A stretch of DNA of 64,000 nt from Pochonia chlamydosporia 170 (Eukaryota; Ascomycota; Sordariomycetes; Hypocreales; Clavicipitaceae): NCBI RefSeq assembly GCF_001653235.2, contig NC_035795.1, forward strand, positions 2,418,001 to 2,482,000. The letters run 5' to 3'. A program made the position numbers and the translations under genes. Below the pieces are notes generated by a model. It had not been told where the DNA came from. It saw only the letters and a list, made by a program, of their open reading frames with translations, and did not search any database. Positions 32,132 through 43,294 of this stretch are shown in pieces (positions within the stretch are counted from its first letter, which is position 1; every line of letters begins with the position of its first letter).

Positions 32132-34302
32132 ATGAAGAGTTTATCCAGCGTCAAGGACCGCATGGTCACCGCTGTCCGAACTGACCCGAATTACAATCGA
32201 TGGGGCAGCTGGGTTGGTCCTGTGTCCAGAAGGCTTCCGTCTGCTACGGCGGAATACATTGCTGAGAAGCTTCCCATTGCGCAGTGGCTGCCGCATTACA
32301 ATCCTCAATGGCTCCTCAGGGACTTCATCGCCGGCATCACGGTTGGTGTCATGTTGATTCCCCAGGGTCTGGCGTACGCTAAGATTGCCACTGTTCCTAT
32401 TGAAAATGGCTTGTATGCAAGTTGGTTTCCGCCTCTGCTGTACTTCTTCATGGGGACGAGTCGAGAGCTTTCCGCTGGTCCAACCTCTATTCTTGGCCTG
32501 CTTACCGCGGAAGCGATTGAATCCTTGTCCAAGGAGGGATACAAACCGGCTGATATCTCCTCTGCCATGGCCTTCATGGTTGGAGTTTACGCTCTGGCTA
32601 TTGGTCTTTTGAAACTCGGTTTCCTCTTGGACTTTGTGTCTGCCCCGGTGCTTACGGGTTGGATCTCGGCCGTTGCCATCGTCATTGGTTTGGGTCAGGT
32701 CGGCTCCCTGGTTGGACTGTCTCTTCCTTCTGGCGTGGCACCTATTATTCACGACTTTTTTGCTCATATTCGCAAGATAAAGCCGCTCACCCTTGCCATT
32801 GGTCTGACCGGTTTAGCACTTCTGATTATCCTTGAACAAATCGGAAAACGATGGGGAAAGAAGAACAAGTACATCAAGTTTCTTGCAACCAGCCGTGCCG
32901 TCATCCTGCTCATCATTTACACCCTCATCTCTTACTTTTGCAACCGCAACCGTGGAAAGGATTTGCTTTGGGATGTCACCAAGGTCGATACTCATGGGTT
33001 GCCAACCCCTAGACCGCACGATACCGAGCTGCTGCAGAAGGTGTTTGCCAGAGCATTTGCACCGCTGATTGCCATGTCAGTCGAGCACTTGGGTGTTGGT
33101 AAAGCCTTTGGTCTACGAGGCAACTACAACATCGATAAGAGTCAGGAGTTGGTGTACCTGGGAGTCAACAACATGGTCAACAGCCTGTTTGGCGCTCAAA
33201 CGACTGGCGGAGCCATGAGTCGAACGGCCGTTAACTCGGATTGCAATGTCCACAGTCCTGTCAACTTTCTCTTTACCGGTGGTTTCATTATCTTGACATT
33301 GTACGAACTTGCTCCAGCTCTTTACTGGATCCCAAAGGCAACATTGTCTGCTATTATCGTAAGTACTCTGAATTCCCTGTCATGAAGTCTTAAACACCAG
33401 TTGCTCTACTTTTTAGAGTAAATAGATTTCGGTGCTTTTTCATTTCGCAAGAATAAGCATCTTCTTATTAATATTTGAATTTAACTAACACACCTTAGAT
33501 CATGGCTGTTGCCCACCTGGTTGCTCGACCAAGTCAGTTCTATCGCTTCTGGAAAATGTCCTTCATCGACTTCGTCGGCTCCATGCTCGGTCTCTGGGTC
33601 ACCCTCTTCACATCTACTGAAATCGGTCTCGCCACTGCCGTTGGCTTCAGCATCGTCTACACCTTGCTACGTCTAGCATTCCCACGCTGGATCGGCCTCT
33701 CACACATTGAAACCGAAAACACACACGTCTCCGTGCCCACCACCAGTGCAGCATCGACCAATCTTGACGTCCCAGCCGAGGCATATCTCGTTCAGTACAC
33801 GGACGACATTCTCTTCCCCAATGCCGAGCGTGTCAAGACGTCCATTATTCAATCTATCAAAGTCCACTTTGACCCGGCATCAGATGCCAGAGTGGACGTG
33901 GACAAGAACAGACGCACATGGAACCCAGCTACGAAGAAGCAAATCCTCAAGATCCGAAAGCGAAAGGGCATCACTGCCATCGACGGCAACGATACACCGC
34001 TTCGACGTGTTGTTCTAGACTTTGGCCGTGTATCCTTTATTGATACCACTGGTGTCTTCTCACTCATTGAACTCAAGATGGAACTACGCAGATACATTGG
34101 CAAGGATCTAGAGTTTCGGTTTGTGGGCATGGTAGATCCTGTGAGGGAGCGGTTTGACCGTTCGGGATGGGAGTTTGGCTCCCCTGGGCAGCAGCGTGCT
34201 GAGTCTGCTGACGTTGTTTACTCATCTATTGAAATGGCTCTTTGGCATGAGGGTTCCGATGACAAGCTTGAATTGGTGGAAGAGAAGACGCTGGACGTAT
34301 GA
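32132..34302 (+). CDS. SulP/SLC26 family sulfate transporter with STAS domain
   Basis: Exons 32132-33358 and 33499-34302 (intron 140 nt) give 676 residues. The start is the first in-frame ATG; an upstream TTG is not used in nuclear genes. The N-terminus leads into about ten to twelve membrane segments, with the SulP signature region FIAGITVGVMLIPQGLAYA and GPTSI soon after, and a conserved GGAMSRTAVN loop. The C-terminal ~170 residues form a cytosolic STAS domain ending in the VSFIDTTGVFSLIEL helix-strand that is typical of it. Fungal SulP proteins of this kind import sulfate by proton symport at the plasma membrane; other anions are possible. Slightly shorter than the main high-affinity sulfate permeases. 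Confidence 0.9.
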
Positions 34303-35492
34303 GTTACGCTATTAACGAATTATATGTATTGCTTGAGCGAGTTATTTCAGTTTCAATTTCAATATCAATCCTATGTTCGAACACTTGATGAGTCTCATCC
34401 ATGAGCCCACACTACGAATGCAACTTGGCTGGCCGTCGTGTCAGACCTAAACCTGGGGACACGGCTGATACCCAACTTTCCTTCACCACCATCCTTGGTC
34501 ATCCTTGGTCTGCCTTCCCTGCATCAGTCTAGGCACCCAAACCCCCTACCTGTTGATTTGCCACTATCCCAACATGCACACACACTCATCTCTTTCCTCA
34601 GCATGTCGTATAAATAGTGTAGTTGTGTATGAAAAACGATTGGTCCAACACTTGCCGACAAAGGCGCCGACGGTCTAGACGAAACGCCTATCATCAACAG
34701 ACGTCGGATTTAAATCGGTGTCTCTTGATAACTAACCTTGCTCCGCGCCACGTAATGTTGGTCAGTTCCGTTTGGGCCTTGGTGAAGAAGTGCCGTTACA
34801 TGGTTCCCCTCAGGCAAGGAGGGGGTTGTGATTCGCAGGCTAAATTCGAGTTTAATGGCCAGTCTTGGGGCTCAGCTCTACGGTTACTCTTTTCAAAGCT
34901 ACTGCGTTGTACTCCGTCGGCTTTGCGTGCTTTGCTTATTGGGTTGGGCGAATGAGCGAGAGTGCCTGTTGGTTTGTGGTTTTGAAGTTGGACTGAAAGG
35001 CCTTGGCAGAGTATGTCTTGGAACACAACACGAAGCGATCATGATAGTTGAGAACTGCGGACTTTAACATCAAAGTGTGTTATTTCAGTTATTATCAAAT
35101 GAAGAGATGAAACAGTATCATTCATTTCAACCCCCCAACGTCTCATTTTGGCCGGTTCGGTCGCCGGCTGGTGTAAGTACCACGGCCAACGCTTCACCAC
35201 ATACACACCGAAGCTGTGAATACTGATCCAACTCAAACGGCTTACAACCATATCCAAAGTCGACTCTTACTTCGTGATATACCTTTCACCAAGACTTGTT
35301 ACCAAATGATTAACTTATGTCACGATGATCGTTCCTCTCTTGGCAGGGCACAAGGAACGATGAGTCACAACATAACGCTGCGTCTCCTTGACGTAAACAT
35401 CGATTCAACAACGCGCTTGCAAGATTTTCTCCTTTCTTCGATACGATAACCGTTTCATTCAACAGAAACATCTCCATACTTCAAAATCCATC
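34303..35492. other. intergenic
   Basis: A 1.19-kb spacer separates the SulP and methyltransferase genes. A short direct repeat (ATCCTTGGTC twice, near 34491-34511) is visible. No gene is supported. Confidence 0.4.
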
Positions 35493-36200
35493 ATGGCGTC
35501 ACCCACGGAAGCCAAGTACTCCGCGCTCACCTTCAACTCTCCACTCTCCCAACTCCACGCAGACGAACTGATCAACCACCTCGACCTAACAAAGAATACA
35601 TCCGTCGTCGACCTCGGATGCGGCTGGGGAGAACTCCTCATCCAAACCTCTCTCAAAACAGGCGCAAAATGCACTGGCGTTGACACCGATGAAAGCTGCC
35701 TACAGCGAGGGGGCCAGATCGCCGACTCACGAGGGGCCAATGTGACATTTCTCAATCAAAGTGCGGATCAATGGCACGAACAGACCGATCGAGCTATTTG
35801 CATCGGCTCGTCTCATGCGTTCGGTGGAGCTACGGCCATGTTCAGCAGTCTCGCAAAGGTAGTTCCAACAGGCAGGGTTCTCGTAGGAGACATGTGCTGG
35901 GAACGTCCTCCCACGCAAGCTGCCCTGGATATATTCGGTGACGAAGTACACATGTTAGTGGATTTGGTGAAGATGGCACGCGACGCTGGGTGGAAGGTAC
36001 TGCATTTGACTACGTCGGATCAGCGAGAATGGGATGATTTTGAGTCAGGACATCGTGCTGGGCTGAGGAAATGGCTTATTGAGAATCCTGGGGCCGAGGA
36101 GGCTAAAGAGGTTGAGGAGCAGCAGAATGGGCGAGAAATGGATTACTTGATGCACTACAGGGGTGTTTTGGGCTTTGCCTGGCTAGTTCTTGCACGGTGA
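35493..36200 (+). CDS. class I SAM-dependent methyltransferase
   Basis: The protein is 235 residues from a single exon. Motif I, VVDLGCGWGELLIQ (38-51), is a textbook SAM-binding loop; the acidic residue ending strand 2 is in GVDTDE, and ADQW followed by AICIGSSHAFGG is the post-II/III region. No signal or membrane segment is seen, so it is probably a cytosolic small-molecule methyltransferase. The C-terminus has a Glu-rich helix. The substrate cannot be assigned; the neighbours give no pathway clue. Confidence 0.85.
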   Translation: MASPTEAKYSALTFNSPLSQLHADELINHLDLTKNTSVVDLGCGWGELLIQTSLKTGAKCTGVDTDESCLQRGGQIADSRGANVTFLNQSADQWHEQTDRAICIGSSHAFGGATAMFSSLAKVVPTGRVLVGDMCWERPPTQAALDIFGDEVHMLVDLVKMARDAGWKVLHLTTSDQREWDDFESGHRAGLRKWLIENPGAEEAKEVEEQQNGREMDYLMHYRGVLGFAWLVLAR

Positions 36201-37118
36201 TGGGATGAGAAGATTAGACGGAAGCTATATCTGAGTCCCTGAAATAGAGTCTCTTTTCGCTTCATACAGGGTACGACGTCCGGTGGATCGCTAATTACCA
36301 GCCATCACCATCTCCGGTGGAAGTGAGGCTTACCTCAATACCAGTCAGTATTTAACCTTATTTGACAGATCATCCGGTGGAAGTTGACGCTCAGTTCGGT
36401 GTAATGACAGGAGGCTGTGGGTTACAACTAATTGGAATACCCTATGCTATGTTCTAAAAGCACTCCTGAAGACAACGGGGTTGGCGGATTCGAAATCGGC
36501 AAATATCACGCCGTTTCTTTGTCAACTTGCCGTAATTCGCTACAAATACTGCCAGAATTCAGTGACATGTCTCAGATAGCCGGAGTGAAAGAAAACACCT
36601 TGTATCATCATCAGTCGGTCCAACCTGCGAACCATCCTTGACAACACCCCACAACACCTGGTTCTCAACTTCACCATCTTTACCGTATTAGCGCAGGATT
36701 CACTTCCACCGGAGGTCTTAAATCAACTTCATCATGGAACTCACCTTGAAACTACAATAACCGTCCAGTCAACTCCTCCGATGTAACCCCCGCAGGTAAG
36801 ACAAACACTCCCTAGTTGCCGTTGTCGGCAGTGGGACCTTGCAGCAAAGATCCGCAACCTCAACATCAACCCGACTTCCCCGCATCCATGACCAACAGTA
36901 TAAAGGTTCAGACGGTGAACACGTCTTTTCTGGAAGTCGAGACGTGCTCGGACCAATTGTGAACTTTCGACAAGCGCAACCAGTTGATTCGTTGAGTTTC
37001 CGACGTGTTCAACACCTCGCGTACTTGTTTCGTCCAGCTCGGGCCATCATCACCCGAGACCTGCACAACTACCGAAGTCGCAGAAAACACGAACATCGCA
37101 GACATTTTGGGAGACAAG
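36201..37118. promoter_or_regulatory. intergenic, promoter of the MFS carrier
   Basis: A 918-bp spacer with four copies of a TCCGGTGGA element (see the separate entry) and a long probable leader for the MFS gene. Confidence 0.45.
36279..36713. promoter_or_regulatory. four copies of a TCCGGTGGA element
   Basis: Copies lie at 36279-36287 (+), 36313-36324 (+), 36373-36384 (+) and, inverted, 36702-36713 (-). Three of them extend to TCCGGTGGAAGT. A 9-mer four times in 435 bp is far above chance. The CGG core suits a Zn2Cys6 regulator. The likely target is the MFS carrier starting at 37119. Confidence 0.6.
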
Positions 37119-38797
37119 ATGGCTGTAATTGACGAGAAACAAGGCGCAAACAGCGGTGATGCCGAAGCGGGAGTCACCAAACCTGTAAGTCATCATTCAC
37201 AACCCCTTCTTCACTTCTCACCATCATGTTCTGTGATATTGACCCTTCCCAGGCTCACAATGAACAACCCCCCATCGATACCAAAGCCCAGAAAAGACTC
37301 ATCTGGAAGCAAGATATCCGAATACTACCCCTTTGCGCATCAATTTACTTCCTCTCATTTCTCGACCGCTCCAACATCGGCAATGCCAAGATCCTCAACT
37401 CATCCACCCACGATGACATGCAGACCGCCACAGGCATGACGGACTACCAATTCAACATTGCACTGATGGTATTCGTCGTTGCATACGCCATATTCGAAGT
37501 CCCCTCCAACATCTTGCTGAAAAAGCTGCGTCCCAGCCGATGGCTGGCATTTCTGATGTTTTGCTGGGGCGCTCTAACTATTTGCTTAAGCGCGGGGAAG
37601 AACTTTGGCGGTGTAACTGCGTTGAGATTCCTTCTCGGGACGTTTGAAGCGGGTTTGTTCCCGGGATTAGTGTACTATTTGACATTTTGGTATAGACATA
37701 ATGAACGGAGTGTTAGGTATGTGACTTGTGATGTGGGAAGTTGCAAAGTGCTGACTTATTAGGGTGGCTTTTATTCTTGCCTCGGCTACGTTGGCTGGTG
37801 CTGTATGTAACTTGGCTTTCAAAATACTAATACCAGAAAGCTGACGTGTGGAACAGTTTGGGGGAGCAATTGCCTACGGAATAGGCCACATCAACGGTGC
37901 CCATGGTCTTCGCGGCTGGCAATGGCTCTTCATCATCGAGGGCGTGCCTTCGTGCGTTTGCGCCGTCCTCGTTTTCTTCCTCCTACCCGATTACCCCGAG
38001 ACAGCGAGCTGGCTTAGCAAGGCGGAACAAGATCTCGCTGTGCAAAGACTTGTACACGAGGGCAGTAAGGGAACACAACCAGCTATGACATGGGCTGATG
38101 CCAAGGCTACCCTGACGGATTGGCGACTGTACGGCCATTACGCCATCTACTTTGCCATCAGTCCTGGCTTTGCGAGCTTGAGTTTGTTTTCGCCATCGAT
38201 TGTATCAGGGCTGGGGTATCAGGACCTCCAAGCCCAGCTATTTACAGTTACACCATGGGCAGTTGCTTATGGTACGTCAATCTCTGGGCCGTACACGACG
38301 GAAGTTCACACTGACAGCATACAGTTTGCCAACTAGTAGTCGCATATTCAGCAGACCACTTCAATGCCCGCGGCTTACACACCGCGGGAGCAGCAACCGT
38401 CGCCGCGATAGGCTTCATTGTTTCAGCTGTCCTGCCCCCGACGTCTTATTCATCAAGATACGGCGGCCTTATCCTCGCTACGTCCGGCGCGTTTTCAGCC
38501 ATCCCTCCTCTTCTGGGTTGGCTTTCGTCGAATATGTACAGCACAGCAGCTACGGGACTAGCTATCGCCATCAATGTCAGCTGCGGCGGAGGGTTGGGCC
38601 AGATTCCTGGTGTTTGGATATACAAGGCGAGCGAAAAGAGCAAGGGATATCCCACAGGGCACTGGACGAATGCCGCCTTTCAGATATTTGTTGCTGTTGC
38701 CTCTGTTGGATTATGGATGTTTTATCGGCTCAAAAATAGGAAGTTGAGTGAAGAGGCACGGAGGAATGGCGTCGAGGCGACGCTCTTCAAACTGTGA
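37119..38797 (+). CDS. MFS transporter, anion:cation symporter (allantoate permease) family
   Basis: Five exons, 37119-37184, 37253-37716, 37763-37802, 37857-38271 and 38325-38797, join in frame to 485 residues (introns 68, 46, 54, 53 nt). Exon 3 is only 40 nt. About 12 membrane segments are expected; the hallmark loop after TM1, DRSNIGNAKI, and the VAYAIFEVPSNILLKK and RFLLGTFEAGLFPG stretches are typical of the Dal5/Tna1-like branch that imports organic anions such as allantoate, nicotinate or pantothenate. Plasma membrane location is likely. The substrate is not predictable. Confidence 0.9.
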
Positions 38798-41700
38798 TGA
38801 ACTGCAATTCTGCGCAAGATGTGGATATCGCCACGTCTTCAGTTAGTCTAGTAACTGTATGTCTAGGATTCCCTAATATCTAAGTTTTTGTTCTTGCTAA
38901 CGTATGGACGATCTTTGCAAAGCATAGCTGGATACCCCTTTCTCTTCAATATTATTCTCCTTTGAATGGTCTGTCATGATTTTGGTAGTGTCGAACGACG
39001 AAGCTGGTCTACCGAGTCGTTTACATCCTTGAGGCCTGAATAGACGCCTGAATAGACTGATTCATCGAGTTGGGTCTTCAAATGATGGAAATGCAGACCG
39101 GAATTGGTGCGGGAAGCGAAATGTCGCCACGAGGAAACATCCATAATCAAGCTTTATTGAACGCCACGAGTCAAATATGTCACACCAAAAAGCCTCCGAG
39201 GCAAATACCGTCATATCAGCAACGAGATGTGATGAGGAGGAGCGACCAATGACATGCCAACTAACATTGTCTCATCACATTGCGACAGAAACTGGTCTTG
39301 CCACAAAATTTCCTCCCGTCCGCCCCAATGTACTGGATGATCAAGCTTTCAAGGAGGATCGAGTATCCGATTCACCGATATTTACTTGAGTACTATCATC
39401 CGCAGCAACAGCAGTATGATAAAGGTGCGACCGTGGGGTCATTCTCGACATATATAACGTTTTGGCGTGTCAGATACGCAATCTTACTTTGAAAAGTCTC
39501 TTTTCTTCTGGGTGAGCGGCGAACTATCACATGAGCGTGGTAGCATGTACCCTCTTCCGAAATTTCGCTTGCTCGCGACTTACAACGAGACCCGGGAGCA
39601 ATTGTCTAGGCATGTCTTTCCGCACCCATGTACTTGGAAAAAGCAAAACAAAGACAGAAGTAAAACATGCACAAAAATCACGAGTACCGGGTCCGAGCTA
39701 CCATGGCGGGCCGCCTAATAGCGCACTGATCACGATTTCGATTTGACCTGGAAAGGTACCAAGTGACATCACCAGTGTATTGGAGGATGATCGTCGCACA
39801 TGGCGTCAAGCTGTCAGGAACCACAAAAGCAGCGGGTATAGCAGGCACAGGCATCTTGTAACTTTGACGGATGGATGCCAAAGCTTGGGGACACAAAGAA
39901 AATCTCAGATCCGGGTTGTTTACTCCGCATTCGGCTGCCCGCCACTCGGCTCCAAAGTAGTACGGCCCAGGACAATAAGAGATCGCCAGAAGCGGCGCGC
40001 ACAAAATCAGGTATTAGTGCCGGTGGCGCCTTGAATAGCAATTTAGAAATTAAACTTGCCAGGCAAAAGTGACTACCGTATTCTCTCACGTAGAGTTGAT
40101 TTCATGAACAGATCAGCACGCGGTGACGAAGGCAGATGGATGAAGCCATAAGCTGCAGGAGAAACGGATGTCCCTTCATTTTTGGCAACTCTTGCATGTT
40201 GTTGAGGTCTCGAATTGAGACATGAGCTCCAGTCCGAGTCGCAGTGACGCCACTGTTCCAGATAGCTGAAGCCCCTTGTGGTAGCTCGCCGTGTGCATCC
40301 CGTGTCTTGAAACCTGGCCAAGAATGGCCTTGGCACAATGATGAGCTTCAATATCTTGTCCATGATTTTGGCTTCTGGCCGAGCAGACACAGAAAAGGGC
40401 AGGATCGCATACCGGGTTATTTCCAAGGCAATATTTCTCTTTTATTTCTGTGAGTGTTCTCGGCCTCTTTTTGGAACATTGCTTGCATGGTTGTCATACT
40501 CTCCTAAGTCGCACTTGACACATACATGTTTGCATTTTACCCCGCCAGGACTTCGTGACACTTCGACTCTCCGTAGCACACATTCAATCGTGCATTTCCC
40601 GGGATCAAAGTCGCAAAGGCCTAGATCCATCTAGCTGTGGTCATACCAAGCTTAGTGTCATGCAGAAAGGGTCCCCTGACGAAAGCAGGCTAGAGCAGAC
40701 TTCGTGTTTGATGGTAGATGAAGAAGAAATGCCGCTAGTGGTGACGACGACTGGACTGGACTGGACATTATCGCCGTGATGAAGCCACCGGGGGGGTTGT
40801 GACGGGAGGTGAGACGGAGAGTTGACAGGCCTGAGCTAAAGGCGGGAGGAAGATTGAAAATCAATCAAATTGGATGGTCTGGCGGAAATCCAAGGCGCCA
40901 TTTTTTTGCAAATGGACTCAAGGATACTAGTAACCAGACATTCTAGCTCTGCACTGGTAGAATGCAAATGGAAGCTTGTTGGCGCTATTAACAAACGCTG
41001 GTGGTTTGATTTGGTGCGGGGTGTGATGTGACGTGAAGCAGAAAATTGACTTTCTGGATGAAGCATTGAGTGACACGGACGACTGAGCAAGTTGCGAGTC
41101 TGGCCAGAGTCTGGTGGCACGAAACCCAGGCAAGAGCTACCCACGCTGCCGTGCAGAATCAGGCAAGATGGTGCAGATGTCCAGTCCAGACCCCAAAGAA
41201 CACAGGAGCAAGGGGACCATGGTAGCTTGTGATTGGCGAGGTGATGACCCAGGCCTGGCCTAGGCATGCGCTAGCGGGACCCACTATCGAGCATGTCTGG
41301 TGGCTATGACGTCGTTAGCTGGCGGATCCTTTTGGCAATCCCAGCTCATCTCAGAGAAATCCCAGAAGATATTTGCCTGGTCAAACTGGTCCAGCGTCAT
41401 TATCTGGGGCGCTGGAGATGCTGGAGCTTTTGCCAAGCGCCCGATTGATGCACCGGGGCGGTGGTCAATGTTGACAGGAAATGAGAAAACTGTCACGATG
41501 AGGATCATTTCCTCCGCAAGTTGTGGACAGCGGCGAGAAAATGATGATACGATGGACAAGGAGCATGGCAAGCTTTGAAGGGGCGTGCACACGTCCATGT
41601 CTGTGGAAGTTCCGAGTCAGATCTCGGGCTGACATCACCAGGCCTCGCCTTGCTAGCCCTTGTTGCGGATGGGAAAAAAAAAAGGTCTAGTGCTTTTCAC

Positions 41701-43073
41701 CTGCTTGACCCAATACTCTACTACAGCTCAATGGCCAGATACATGTAAGATTCATCGCAACATTCTAAGTTGCATCAATTTGGCTTCGCCGGTGCGCTTG
41801 GCCTTGTTCACAGTTCACCCCAGATAAAATGCTCTACATGTAGGAGTTCGTAGCACAGTGATTATGACTGACTGCCGCACAATTGACTGATACAAGACCA
41901 GACCTTACCAGATGTCATGCACAGGGTGCAGTCAGTCTCTCCGCCTGCGCAGTGCGATCGATCATGGACCCCGGACGACCAGGTCCGTCATCGCCGGGTT
42001 GAGCCTCAGCATATGATGACACCGATGATGCCACCGTCTCAGCAGACGGGTCGATCCCTTTATCAGCGGCCGGCTTGGGAACAATGCCGTGGACTTGTTG
42101 TAGTGAATCATGTTGCGTCGTGCTTTGCGTGGTGGCAAGGCATGCAAGTGGCCAACCTGGCGACATGGACGATGATTTGTAGTTCATCCATCTTTGAAGC
42201 TTTGGGATCGTGATATGGCAGGATATGAAGATACTTTGCGATACTACAACGAACAAAGAGAACGTTAGCAATTAAGGCCAACAGGACTGTATATATCTGT
42301 ACTGCAATATGTCAGCATGCTATTCCGTGTTCTTTGTTGCGCACAACTTGTCGGATGAATCAAACATTTGGCCACGATGGCTGATGAGCATTGAAAGCAT
42401 TGCAGTGACGAACATGACGGGATATGGAAGTCTACATGTCAACTGGTGCTTGGCTTCTATCCATTGATTGTGTTAGGCCTGGTCGAGCCTGATGACGCCC
42501 CACCAGACCACCGAAAGATGATCAGGTCCACTATAACCACCCACTGTTAGCACAAGAACACCGAAGCAGCCACTGTAGACCCCGCTGTGCCGCGTCCAAC
42601 CCAGCTCAAGCTGCTTCCATTTGATGTCTGGTCTGGTCAACTCAATGTCAAGTCAGGTTGCCTCAAGCCCAGCCTAGCCTGGCACAGCCCGTCAAAAACT
42701 GGCTGGCACGAGGGCCAATTGCTGGGACCCAGCTCAGAGCTGGCTGTGACGCCTCAAGCGCACCATCAATCCGTAAGCAGCTTGACATGGAGCCTTGAAA
42801 TCTGGTTTCTAATCCGCCTCAACTTTCCTTGCACACCAGACTTTCTTCCACAGCTTCCGCCCATCTCACCACCACCCGCTTTCCCTTCTTAATTTGCTTT
42901 CCATTGTTGCACATCATATCTTCTGGCCATATTTTCTAGCCTTCTGTCTCATCATCCGTCTGTCTACGAAACAATACAAGCATCACTGCGGCTTGTCGCT
43001 CCCCCGTTACTCACAGTCGATGCCGTTGCCCATCGAACCCCGCATCCACTCCGTCGCAAAGAATCAGACCAGA

Positions 43074-43107
<34 letters not shown>

Positions 43108-43294
43108 CAGTCAGTTGACTGTCACAAAGATTACGACGACCCGCGACTACTCGACCAAGAGGCTCCCAAGCCAAAATTATACAAATTTCACCCAGATATC
43201 TTTGCTGTTGGGATCTATCAATCACAGAGCACTGGAATTCGCAACTCGCAAACAAGTTCCTTAGTCGCTTTCTAGCGGCGCTCCCACGGCAGCC
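38798..43294. other. long intergenic region, no supported gene
   Basis: This 4.5-kb stretch is the largest gap in the window. It holds only short open frames on both strands without domains. The right end, upstream of the Rck2-like kinase, is pyrimidine-rich and includes an ACCAGA microsatellite, consistent with a long leader. I cannot exclude a non-coding RNA gene. Confidence 0.35.
43075..43107 (+). repeat. ACCAGA microsatellite
   Basis: About five and a half copies of ACCAGA lie about 190 bp before the Rck2-like kinase ATG, probably in its 5' leader. Confidence 0.85.

Noticed and set aside
40836..41267. 143-codon minus-strand open frame in the 38.8-43.3 kb gap
   Set aside because: The product is Pro/Ser/His/Cys-rich with no domain. 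Other frames in the same gap are equally long, as expected by chance.
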